A DNA stretch of 7,368 nucleotides, from the NCBI GenBank assembly GCA_011371465.1, contig DRQL01000192.1, forward strand, positions 1-7,368, read 5' to 3'. The notes under the pieces are model-generated. The model saw only the letters and a list, made by a program, of their open reading frames with translations, had not been told where the DNA came from and did not search any database. This DNA comes from Gammaproteobacteria bacterium (lineage in GTDB: Bacteria; Pseudomonadota; Gammaproteobacteria; DSM-19610). The translations under genes were made by a program, and so were the position numbers. Below, one piece after another: positions 1 through 6,417 of the stretch (position 1 is its first letter; each line of letters opens with the position of its first letter).

Positions 1-2
1 AT

Positions 3-614
3 TTCGTGGAATCCTGCATGGCAGCCCTCGAACCCGGACAGTCGGTGGGCACCATCCATACCGGGGTGCGTATCATTGATGAGCATGACAGGGTGCAGGA
101 AGAACACCCCAACCGGGCCGGCGGAGCATCGGCGGCTGACTTTATCCGTGGCTGGTACAGGGGCAGGACCTCGTTATACCTGTGCAACACCTTGTATAAC
201 ACCGCCAGGCTGAAGGAGGCCGGCGGCTTTGTCTCCCAAAAGAACCTGTTCAACGATCTGGTGCCCACTTTCACGCTGGCGACGAAATACGGACGGGCAG
301 ACGTCAGGGATGTAAAAGCGAGTTTCAGAAGGCATTCAGGTAACCGTGGATCCAGCATACCGGTCCGGGACTGGACCGTTGACAGCCTGCAATTGCTGGA
401 CCTGGTGTGTGACCTGTTGCCCGGAGAGTGCGCCGAACTGAGGGCGGAAGGGCAACGGTATTTCTGTAAAAAGATGTACTGGTATGCGTCCCGGTCCCCT
501 TCGGCCAGACAGCGCTTGATGGACTACCTGCGCAGCTACCGGGCATTCAACTACAGCGTTTCGCCCCTGCACTATTTCTATGCAAAAAAAATCAGACGCA
601 GACTTGGCCTGTAA
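3..614 (+). CDS. Glycosyltransferase family 2, C-terminal part (5' truncated by window edge)
   Basis: The reading frame is open from the window's first codons, so the gene begins upstream; a GTG at position 6 is in frame but is not a credible start because the catalytic half is missing. What remains resembles the acceptor-side half of a GT-A fold family 2 glycosyltransferase: a strand-rich stretch (IHTGVRIIDEHDRV), a GGF segment near nt 222-230, then FNDLVPTFTLATKYG, which sits where family 2 enzymes carry their ED-type catalytic acid. The tail is basic (KKIRRRLGL) with no membrane segment, consistent with a soluble or peripheral cytoplasmic enzyme moving a sugar from a nucleotide donor to a lipid-linked glycan. 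The donor-binding half and DXD motif lie outside the window, so the assignment rests on weaker C-terminal features and on context. Its TAA abuts the ATG of the next glycosyltransferase, and both genes are in one frame. Confidence 0.72.
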   Translation, partial: FVESCMAALEPGQSVGTIHTGVRIIDEHDRVQEEHPNRAGGASAADFIRGWYRGRTSLYLCNTLYNTARLKEAGGFVSQKNLFNDLVPTFTLATKYGRADVRDVKASFRRHSGNRGSSIPVRDWTVDSLQLLDLVCDLLPGECAELRAEGQRYFCKKMYWYASRSPSARQRLMDYLRSYRAFNYSVSPLHYFYAKKIRRRLGL

Positions 615-1853
615 ATGCGGATTGCCTACTTCCTGAACGAATTTCCCGCGCTGTCCCAGACCTTTATTCTGAACCAGATTACCGGGATGATGGATCGCGG
701 TCATGAAGTGGATATCTATGCGAAGTACCGGTTCAGCAGCGAGGCATGCCATGCCCAGGTAGAAGAATACCGCCTGATGGAGCGGGCAAGGATTTTTTCT
801 GATGTACCCAGGGGCGGAGTGAGGCGTCTGGCCAGGGTGGTTCGGCTTGTCATCGAGAGGGGGTTGTGGCGTTCCCCCCTGTTACTTGCGAGAGTGTTAA
901 AAGGATGGGGGCATGCAGGGGAAATCCTGAACCTGCGTTCCATCTACCACGTGCTGGCGTTCGCAGACCGGCCCTACTACGATATCCTTCATTGCCAGTT
1001 TGGCACGCTGGGACCGCTGGTGCTGAAGCTCAGAAGACTGGGCATTACCGATGGTGCGATCGTTACCTCCTTCAGGGGATATGATCTTACCCGCAACGCA
1101 GAAAGAAACCCGCGTTTCTATCGGGAACTGTTTGTATCAGGAGCGCGGTTCCTCCCGGTCAGCCAAAGCCTTGCTGACCGGCTGCTGGAAGCCGGTTGTC
1201 CCGAAGACCGGCTGCAGATTCTGCATTCCGGTATTGATTGCAGTCGCTTCACGTTTACACGAAGAACCAGGTCGCGTGACGGTGAAACCAGGGTGCTGAG
1301 TATCGGACGGCTGGTCGAGAAAAAGGGGCTGGTCTATGCGCTGGAAGCGGTTGCGAATGCACACCGGGCCGGCAGGAAGGTGCACTACACCCTGGTCGGC
1401 GACGGACAGCTGAAAGCGCAGATTGAAACAAGAATCCGGGAACTGGGTATCGAGGCGATTGTGACGCTGAAAGGCTGGTGTAATCATGATGAAATCATCC
1501 GCCTGCTGGAAGAGTCGCACCTGCTGGTGGCGCCAAGCATTACAGCGGCCGACGGTGACCAGGAGGGGATCCCGAACGTCGCCAAGGAAGCCATGGCTAC
1601 AGGATTACCGGTGCTGAGCACATGGCACGGAGGAATCCCGGAACTGGTGGAAAACGGCGTAACCGGTTACCTGGTCCCCGAGCGCGATGTCGAGGCACTG
1701 ACGGAACGGCTGGTTCGTTTCTGTGATGAACCGGGGGAATGGGCCGGGATGGGGGAGAGGGCAAGGGCGAAAATCGAGGCCGAATTTGACCGGGAGCGGA
1801 TTAACGATGAGCTGGAATCCCTGTATGCACAGGTCAGTCAGGTTGGTGGCTGA
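615..1853 (+). CDS. Glycosyltransferase family 4, WcaL/AmsK-like exopolysaccharide enzyme
   Basis: This 412-residue protein has the usual length and two-domain GT-B layout of family 4 enzymes. The start MRIAYFLNEFPALSQTFI is the typical first strand and loop of WcaL-like colanic-acid/EPS glycosyltransferases, which supports the ATG at 615. Visible motifs are HCQFG (126-130), SFRGYD (152-157), the interdomain GRLVEKKG (231-238), VGDG (261-264), and the donor-binding EX7E pair in EGIPNVAKE (E317 and E325), followed by GGIPE (339-343). The family transfers a sugar from a nucleotide donor to a lipid-linked oligosaccharide at the cytoplasmic membrane face; the sugar here cannot be told. No purine-rich ribosome site precedes the ATG, and the upstream gene's TAA touches it, so translation probably relies on termination-reinitiation coupling. 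The family is clear; the exact WcaL relationship is by pattern recall. Confidence 0.93.
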   Translation: MRIAYFLNEFPALSQTFILNQITGMMDRGHEVDIYAKYRFSSEACHAQVEEYRLMERARIFSDVPRGGVRRLARVVRLVIERGLWRSPLLLARVLKGWGHAGEILNLRSIYHVLAFADRPYYDILHCQFGTLGPLVLKLRRLGITDGAIVTSFRGYDLTRNAERNPRFYRELFVSGARFLPVSQSLADRLLEAGCPEDRLQILHSGIDCSRFTFTRRTRSRDGETRVLSIGRLVEKKGLVYALEAVANAHRAGRKVHYTLVGDGQLKAQIETRIRELGIEAIVTLKGWCNHDEIIRLLEESHLLVAPSITAADGDQEGIPNVAKEAMATGLPVLSTWHGGIPELVENGVTGYLVPERDVEALTERLVRFCDEPGEWAGMGERARAKIEAEFDRERINDELESLYAQVSQVGG

Positions 1854-1854
1854 G

Positions 1855-1886
1855 CGGCCGTTAGGCTGGCAACGGAAAAACGGCCG
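1855..1886 (+). repeat. Inverted repeat between glycosyltransferase genes
   Basis: A perfect 8-base stem, CGGCCGTT (1855-1862) with AACGGCCG (1879-1886), encloses a 16-base loop. A competing shorter pairing, CCGTT (1858-1862) with AACGG (1871-1875), uses the same left arm. It fills most of the 40-base gap and ends seven bases before the next ATG. No T-run follows, so it is not a standard intrinsic terminator. It could modulate ribosome access or mRNA processing within the operon, but this is inference from geometry alone. Confidence 0.5.
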
Positions 1887-1893
1887 GTAACCT

Positions 1894-2763
1894 ATGCGTT
1901 TAAGTGTAATCCTTGCCTGCTATAATGGGGAAAAAACCCTTGCAGATCAGATGGATGGACTGGCTTCCCAGGAGTGGTCCAAGCCCTGGGAGGTGGTTTT
2001 CGTCGATAACGGGTCGACCGACAATTCACGCGCGATCGCGGAACGCTACAAGGACAGGCTGCCCTGCCTGCGTATAATCGATGCCAGTGAAAAGCAGGGG
2101 AAATCGTTTGCCCTCAACAAGGGTATCCGGGCTGCGCGTGGTGAGTTGATCGCTTTTGCCGATGCAGATGACCAGGTGGCCCCCGGCTGGCTGGCTGCCA
2201 TGGGAAATGCACTGGAAACCCATGACCTGGTGGCCTGCCGCTGGGACATCGATGCGCTGAACAGCGAGCGGAGTCGTCGCTACCGACGCAATGCCCAGCT
2301 GGACGGGGTGCAGGAAGTCCACTATCCCCCGTACCTGCCACATGCCGGTGGCGGTACCATCGGGATACGGCGCGAGCTGCATATGAAGATCGGCGGGTTC
2401 GATGAGTCGCTCCGGCACCTGGAAGACACCGACTATGTCTGGAAGGCACAGCTGGCAGGTGCCAGGATCCACTTCGAACCGGCTGCCGTGATGCGCATCC
2501 GCTTCAGGGACGATATAAAAAGTATCTACATGCAGAACAGGAACTACGCCGAGTACAATGTTTTTCTTTCCCGGCGCTACCGGTCGCACGGTGAACCCAT
2601 GCCGCATCCCTGGCGCAAGTTTTTTTCCGCCTGGCTGAGTCTGGCGCGCACCTCCAGGCGACTGTTCCGGGGACCGGGACCACGTGCGGTCTGGACCGGA
2701 AAACTCGGTTGGCAACTGGGACTGTTGCGCGGTGTGCTGAAGTACCGGGTTCCCCCGGTCTAG
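1894..2763 (+). CDS. Glycosyltransferase family 2 (GT-A fold)
   Basis: A complete 289-residue inverting glycosyltransferase. The N-terminus MRLSVILACYNGEKTL is the classic family 2 opening. VDNGSTD (37-43) forms the nucleotide-binding loop, ADADD (89-93) is the metal-binding DXD motif, AGGGTIGIRRE (151-161) and GGFDE (167-171) line the acceptor site, and LEDTD (176-180) supplies the likely catalytic base. The C-terminal ~70 residues are rich in Arg and aromatic residues with no clear membrane span, suggesting a peripheral association with the inner membrane. It should add one sugar to the growing lipid-linked repeat unit; donor and acceptor are unknown. The ATG at 1894 puts the canonical first strand at residue 2, but its upstream ribosome site is weak and partly inside a hairpin. 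The gene is followed after 22 bases by the deacetylase and is probably co-transcribed with it. Confidence 0.94.
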   Translation: MRLSVILACYNGEKTLADQMDGLASQEWSKPWEVVFVDNGSTDNSRAIAERYKDRLPCLRIIDASEKQGKSFALNKGIRAARGELIAFADADDQVAPGWLAAMGNALETHDLVACRWDIDALNSERSRRYRRNAQLDGVQEVHYPPYLPHAGGGTIGIRRELHMKIGGFDESLRHLEDTDYVWKAQLAGARIHFEPAAVMRIRFRDDIKSIYMQNRNYAEYNVFLSRRYRSHGEPMPHPWRKFFSAWLSLARTSRRLFRGPGPRAVWTGKLGWQLGLLRGVLKYRVPPV

Positions 2764-2774
2764 ACAGGTCAGCC

Positions 2775-2782
2775 GGGGGAAG
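2775..2782 (+). promoter_or_regulatory. Ribosome binding site fixing the GTG start at 2786
   Basis: GGGGGAAG lies just upstream of GTG 2786, with the last A of GGGGGA five bases before the start. This is one of the strongest Shine-Dalgarno-like sequences in the window, and it supports the GTG over internal starts, which would remove the residues preceding the TFDDG motif. Confidence 0.6.
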
Positions 2783-2785
2783 ACG

Positions 2786-3529
2786 GTGAACAGGCAGAAT
2801 ACTGTGTTCAGAAGAATAGCCCGGCGCTTCCTGGGTACGGTTACCCGTGTCAACACTACGGCTTCGGTGGCAGCGCTGACCTTTGACGACGGGCCGCACC
2901 CCGAGTACACGCCACGACTGCTGGAGATTCTCGAGCGGCACGGCGCACGCGCAACCTTCTTTATGGTGGGGAAGCGGGCGGAAAAATACCCGGAAGTAGT
3001 GGCGGAAGTTGCGCGACGCGGACACACGATCGGCAACCATTCCTGGAACCATCCCTCTTTCCCGCGGCTTACGGGCTCGCAACGGCGACAGCAACTCAGG
3101 CATTGTGCGTCAGTCCTGGCCGATACCGGGGCGCGTCTGTTCCGCCCGCCGTTCGGTCACCAGGACACGGCCTCCAGGCTGGATGCCTGGATACTGGGGT
3201 ACGATGTGATTGCCTGGAGCATCCTGGCCGATGACTGGCTCGATCACAGTCCGGACCAGGTTTTCGACACGCTTTCAGAACGCGTCCGGCCGGGCAGTAT
3301 AATATTGCTGCACGATGCGCTGTTCTGTGCGGAAAACCAGAAGCATCTGGATCGTGCGGCGACGCTTGAAGCCGTCGACCGGTTACTCACCGCGTACCCC
3401 AGCTACGAGTTTGTGACCGTGCCGGAACTGATGCAGCGTGGACGGCCGGTGCGTCAATGGTGGCAGCGACAGGGAGAAGCGGAATGGCTGGACAGGCAGA
3501 AATCATGGGAAGGTGGTGGTGAATACTGA
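2786..3529 (+). CDS. Polysaccharide deacetylase, NodB/carbohydrate esterase 4 type
   Basis: This 247-residue protein carries the full metal-dependent deacetylase motif set: TFDDGPHP (32-39; D34 catalytic base, D35 metal ligand), HSWNHPS (85-91; H85 and H89 metal ligands), RPPFG (120-124), the W/D segment around DDWLDH (149-154), and LLHD (174-177; catalytic His176). The family hydrolyses N-acetyl, or sometimes O-acetyl, groups from sugar polymers or oligosaccharides. The first ~28 residues are basic (FRRIARRFLG) but have no convincing hydrophobic signal core, so a cytoplasmic or membrane-peripheral enzyme acting on the lipid-linked intermediate is plausible. The start is GTG, supported by a strong upstream GGGGGAAG. 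The C-terminal extension after VPEL is short and Trp/Gln-rich. The end overlaps the start of the sulfotransferase gene by 11 bases, implying translational coupling, and N-deacetylation could expose amines for sulfation. Family assignment is secure; the substrate is unknown. Confidence 0.95.
   Translation: MNRQNTVFRRIARRFLGTVTRVNTTASVAALTFDDGPHPEYTPRLLEILERHGARATFFMVGKRAEKYPEVVAEVARRGHTIGNHSWNHPSFPRLTGSQRRQQLRHCASVLADTGARLFRPPFGHQDTASRLDAWILGYDVIAWSILADDWLDHSPDQVFDTLSERVRPGSIILLHDALFCAENQKHLDRAATLEAVDRLLTAYPSYEFVTVPELMQRGRPVRQWWQRQGEAEWLDRQKSWEGGGEY
3507..3513 (+). promoter_or_regulatory. Ribosome binding site inside the deacetylase end, favouring GTG 3519
   Basis: GGGAAGG sits within the last codons of the deacetylase gene. 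Three consecutive in-frame GTG codons (3513, 3516, 3519) follow, and only the last has a usual spacing of five bases. This favours 3519 as the sulfotransferase start. Confidence 0.5.
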
Positions 3530-4343
3530 TAACAGAACGGCATCCCCGGTGTTTCTGTTCGCGGCAGGCTGGCGCTCGGGGAGCACCCTGTTACAGCGCC
3601 TGATTATTTCCAGCGGGCAGGTGCTGATGTGGGGGGAAGCGGGCGGCGCACTGAATACCCTGCATGACACGGCGGAGCGGTATGCGCAAATGGTGGGTCC
3701 GGGCAATGTTGCATTTCGACACGGCATGGGCGGGAGCGGCGGAGACTCCCTGAAAAATTTCCGGGAAAAAGGCGAGGCAGGCGTGCATGAATGGATTGCC
3801 TGCATGAATATGCCCGAAGAGGCCATCTATTCCGGACTGAGAAGTTTTTTTGATCATATCTACTCGGACCCGGCCGCGGAGATGGGGTACCCGAGGTGGG
3901 GCGTCAAGGAAGTGATATCCGGTGTGGAGACCGCCCGCTTTCTGCGCGCCCTCTATCCGTCGGCGAAATTCGTATTCCTGGTCAGGGATCCGTTCGCATG
4001 CCTGCTGTCGCTGAAACGGCGCCGCTGGCTTTCTGGTACAGTGAAGGACAGGCCGGTGGTGTACTTTTCAGAGCTGTGGCGCGATCTTGCCTCCGGTTTC
4101 AGGGAAGCGGATTTCGGCTTTTACCTGCGGTACGAAGACCTGATTTCGGATGACCGCACGCTGGAGAAGCTGCAGGAATACCTGGAGATCGAGGGATTGT
4201 CCCTGGATTTCGTGCGTAGCAGCCACGCGGACTGGAAGACCGCGGACAGGCGCACACTGACTTTCCGTGAAACGTTCACGGCACGCCGTATTCTGAAGGA
4301 CGAGATGCGCCGGCACCATTATCCACTGGACCAACGAACATAA
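3519..4343 (+). CDS. Sulfotransferase, Sulfotransfer_3-like (PAPS-dependent)
   Basis: With the GTG at 3519 the product is 274 residues. The motif GWRSGST (17-23) after a hydrophobic strand (PVFLFAA) is the 5'-phosphosulfate loop that binds PAPS. WGVKE (127-131) is a typical sulfotransferase element. FVFLVRDPFACLLSLKRR (151-168) is the 3'-phosphate site, with R156 and S164 as the expected contacts. LRYEDLISD (203-211) is the conserved helix entry seen in this family. It should transfer sulfate from PAPS to a hydroxyl or amine in the cytoplasm, here presumably on a polysaccharide precursor. The frame stays open further upstream to GTG 3438, but that would extend 92 bases into the deacetylase gene with non-homologous-looking residues. 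It overlaps the deacetylase by 11 bases and is followed after four bases by a second, unrelated sulfotransferase. Target specificity is not deducible. Confidence 0.9.
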   Translation: MNTDNRTASPVFLFAAGWRSGSTLLQRLIISSGQVLMWGEAGGALNTLHDTAERYAQMVGPGNVAFRHGMGGSGGDSLKNFREKGEAGVHEWIACMNMPEEAIYSGLRSFFDHIYSDPAAEMGYPRWGVKEVISGVETARFLRALYPSAKFVFLVRDPFACLLSLKRRRWLSGTVKDRPVVYFSELWRDLASGFREADFGFYLRYEDLISDDRTLEKLQEYLEIEGLSLDFVRSSHADWKTADRRTLTFRETFTARRILKDEMRRHHYPLDQRT

Positions 4344-4347
4344 CTTT

Positions 4348-5091
4348 ATGATTTGCCATCACTACAAGACCGTGTTTGTTCACGTGCCAAAAACAGCAGG
4401 TCAGAGCGTGGAGCGGGTTTTTCTCGACCTGCTGGGTTTGACCTGGGAGACGCGCGCACCGCTCCTGTTACGGAAAAACCGGTCGCCGGAGCTGGGCCCG
4501 CCCAGGCTGGCTCACCTGACCGCGTCACAGTATGTGCAGTGCAAGTACATGACCCGGGAGCAGTTCGACAGCTACTTCAGGTTTGCTTTTGTACGGAACC
4601 CCTGGGACAGGGTGGTTTCCTTCTATAAGTACCTGGGCGAGACAAGTACTATGGGGTTCAAGCAGTACCTGGTGGAACGGTTTCAGTCCGAGGTATGGAA
4701 CAGTTTGCACTGGTTTGTTAAGCCGCAAGCCAGTTTTCTCTATGATGACGATGACCGTTTGCTGGTGAATTATGTCGGGCGGTTTGAAAACCTGCAGACG
4801 GATTTCAACCAGGTCTGCAAGCGGATCGGCATTGCACAGACCGATTTACCCTGTGTGAACAAGTCGAAGAAGATTACCGCGAAGCCCGTTCCCGGGATAT
4901 CCAAAGTAAAGCGGATTCTCGGCAAGCACGGTAAGACGAAGAAGGAAGCGCCGGTGCGATACCAGGATTACTACGACGAGGAATCCAGGGAGCTGGTTGC
5001 CAAACTGTACAGCAGGGATATCGAACTGTTCGGTTACCGCTTTGACGGAGTGGAACAGGCCGGGCGGAAAATCCCGGTTGAGAGCCAGTGA
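4348..5091 (+). CDS. Sulfotransferase, Sulfotransfer_2 family (carbohydrate type)
   Basis: This 247-residue protein matches the carbohydrate sulfotransferase pattern. VFVHVPKTAGQSV (9-21) is the PAPS 5'-phosphosulfate loop with K15, AHLTASQY (55-62) contains the characteristic early His, and FAFVRNPWDRVVSFYKY (79-95) is the 3'-phosphate site with R83 and S91. VGRFENLQTDF (143-153) and YYDEESRELVAKLYSRDIELFGYRF (208-232) are the family's typical later segments. In animals this family makes sulfated glycosaminoglycans; bacterial members occur in capsule and EPS clusters. A lysine-rich stretch (about 172-199) precedes the terminal motif and may contact an anionic glycan, which is inference. No signal peptide is present, consistent with cytoplasmic PAPS use. 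There is no clear ribosome site; the ATG is four bases after the previous stop, so coupled translation is likely. It probably sulfates a different position from its neighbour. Confidence 0.93.
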   Translation: MICHHYKTVFVHVPKTAGQSVERVFLDLLGLTWETRAPLLLRKNRSPELGPPRLAHLTASQYVQCKYMTREQFDSYFRFAFVRNPWDRVVSFYKYLGETSTMGFKQYLVERFQSEVWNSLHWFVKPQASFLYDDDDRLLVNYVGRFENLQTDFNQVCKRIGIAQTDLPCVNKSKKITAKPVPGISKVKRILGKHGKTKKEAPVRYQDYYDEESRELVAKLYSRDIELFGYRFDGVEQAGRKIPVESQ

Positions 5092-5226
5092 CAAGGGTGG
5101 CTGGGCTTATGAAAGGTAAGGTATTATCACGGTGGCCGGAAAGCCTGAACCAGGTGAGCGTAAGGGGGTTATCATTAACCTCGACCGGCCCGGGACACAG
5201 AGACTACCATAGGATGCTGAATTGAC
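5092..5226 (+). promoter_or_regulatory. Leader region upstream of the barrel gene, possible promoter or operator
   Basis: This 135-base non-coding stretch is the first sizeable gap after six tightly packed genes, so it could hold a separate promoter. It contains a TATTAT at 5122-5127 that resembles a -10 element, but no good -35 lies at the right distance. It also holds a small CCTG-AAC-CAGG hairpin (5144-5154) and a perfect dyad at 5167-5180. The only ribosome-site candidate is AGGA at 5211-5214, which is rather far from the ATG. No T-rich terminator and no clear sigma-54 GG-N10-GC pair were found. Confidence 0.3.
5167..5180 (+). repeat. Perfect short dyad GGTTA-TCAT-TAACC
   Basis: Five-base arms GGTTA and TAACC flank a four-base spacer, 46 bases before the barrel gene's ATG. 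The size suits a dimeric regulator's operator or a small mRNA hairpin. With only one copy in the window, chance cannot be excluded. Confidence 0.35.
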
Positions 5227-6417
5227 ATGAAAAATACCAGATCTCGTCAAGTTTTGCGCTTGCTGTTCTGCCTGGCGGCATGCATGCCGTTCAGCGTTTC
5301 AATGGCGGCTCTCGATAAAATTGAGCCCTATGCTTATGCCCGGGTTCTCTACGACTCCAACCTGTTCAGGGCCGACGATGATACCCGCAAGGAAGAAGAC
5401 GATACGATCACGCACCTGGGTGGAGGACTGAAGTCCGACCTGAAGTTGAGCCGCCAGCATCTGCTGCTGGACCTGAAAGTGGACCGGGCACTGTACAAGG
5501 ATTTTGACGAGCTGGACCATACGCGGGTGGATGGCGTCGGCACCTGGGCCTGGCAGGTGGGGAATTTGTGGAGTGGAAACCTTGGCTACAAGTACCGCCG
5601 GGAAATGTCTTCCTTCGACGAACAGTTTGTCCGCGAAAAGGATATGCGGACTACCCAGGCGGGTTTTTTCGATGCCGGCTACCAGATTCACCCTGACTGG
5701 AAACTGAAACTGGGTGCGGATATCCGGGATGTTTCCTACCAGGACCGTAAACGGCTGGACCGTGATGCGGCTTCCGGCCTGTTTGAAATCCAGTACCGGA
5801 ACACACGCAATTCACGTGTTGGTGTGCGTGTCAGGTATACAGACAATGACCTGAAAGACCAGGATGTTGCCGGGGTCAAGGTCAGTAACGACTATACAGA
5901 GACAGAAGTCAGCGGTGTGCTGTACTGGGAAGGGACTGCGAAATCGTCTTTTGAAGCCAGGCTGGGGTATACCAGGCAGAACTTCGATGAATTGAGTGAC
6001 CGTGATTATGAAGGCAGTACCGGCCGTTTGACCTACTTCTGGAAGGTGACCGGTAAAACAAAAGTGGATTTTTCCGTGTGGAGGGAGACATCCACCAAGT
6101 TTGACGAAGTGACTACCTATGTGCTGACCAAGGGTGCCAGGATCAGTCCCACCTGGAAGGCAACCCCTAAAATCACGGTCTTTGGTAACGTTTCCTATGT
6201 CAATGACGACTTTAAGGGACAGAATGATGTTGTCACTTCGCTCGGCGGCCCGCGCCGGGACGATGATATATGGAAAGTCAGGCTGGGCGCCCGCTGGCAA
6301 CCCCGGCAGTTTGTGCAGGTGTCACTGAGTGTCAGCAGGGAAGACCGCGACTCCAGCATCGATGTTCGTGATTTTACCGATGACCAGGTGGATGCCAAAC
6401 TGCGGTTCAATTTCTAG
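5227..6417 (+). CDS. Outer-membrane beta-barrel protein, EpsL/BBP2-like, EPS-associated
   Basis: The 396-residue product begins with a signal peptide: basic MKNTRSR, hydrophobic LRLLFCLAACMPFSV, and a likely cleavage in SMA-A after residue 27. The mature start (IEPYAYARVLYDSNLFRADDD) matches the 'early strand plus DSNLFR' signature of putative barrel porins linked to exopolysaccharide operons (EpsL, BBP2 type). The rest alternates polar and hydrophobic residues in strand-length blocks with Asp/Arg-rich turns, and the chain ends in Phe (KLRFNF), a typical signal for outer-membrane barrel assembly. There are no long hydrophobic helices after the signal. By context it would serve as or assist the exit route of the polysaccharide made by the upstream genes; transport has not been shown directly for such proteins as far as I know. 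The ATG at 5227 places the signal peptide correctly. Its TAG stop touches an inverted-repeat element. Confidence 0.82.
   Translation: MKNTRSRQVLRLLFCLAACMPFSVSMAALDKIEPYAYARVLYDSNLFRADDDTRKEEDDTITHLGGGLKSDLKLSRQHLLLDLKVDRALYKDFDELDHTRVDGVGTWAWQVGNLWSGNLGYKYRREMSSFDEQFVREKDMRTTQAGFFDAGYQIHPDWKLKLGADIRDVSYQDRKRLDRDAASGLFEIQYRNTRNSRVGVRVRYTDNDLKDQDVAGVKVSNDYTETEVSGVLYWEGTAKSSFEARLGYTRQNFDELSDRDYEGSTGRLTYFWKVTGKTKVDFSVWRETSTKFDEVTTYVLTKGARISPTWKATPKITVFGNVSYVNDDFKGQNDVVTSLGGPRRDDDIWKVRLGARWQPRQFVQVSLSVSREDRDSSIDVRDFTDDQVDAKLRFNF

Noticed and set aside
2026..3036. Long antisense open frame (336 codons) on the - strand across the second family 2 glycosyltransferase and the deacetylase
   Set aside because: Its translation shows no recognisable domain and is Pro/Ser/Arg/Gln rich, and it lies opposite two genes with intact family motifs. 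It is best explained as a mirror of GC-rich codon usage.
3438..3518. Upstream GTG 3438 as the sulfotransferase start
   Set aside because: It would overlap the deacetylase by 92 bases and add residues unlike a sulfotransferase N-terminus; the GGGAAGG site spaced from GTG 3519 fits better.
5083..5102. AGCCA/TGGCT hairpin at the end of the second sulfotransferase gene as a terminator
   Set aside because: Only five pairs with a ten-base loop and no T-run; too weak to call a terminator.
5098..5160. Sigma-54 promoter upstream of the barrel gene, considered because some exosortase-linked EPS systems use RpoN
   Set aside because: The TGGC occurrences are not followed by a GC at the required ten-base spacing.
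5222..5227. Perfect TTGACA (-35 consensus) at the barrel gene start
   Set aside because: No -10-like hexamer lies 16-18 bases downstream, and it overlaps the start codon, so it is probably a chance match.
5812..6300. Antisense open frame of 162 codons inside the barrel gene
   Set aside because: No family features and fully opposite a gene with a convincing signal peptide and barrel pattern.
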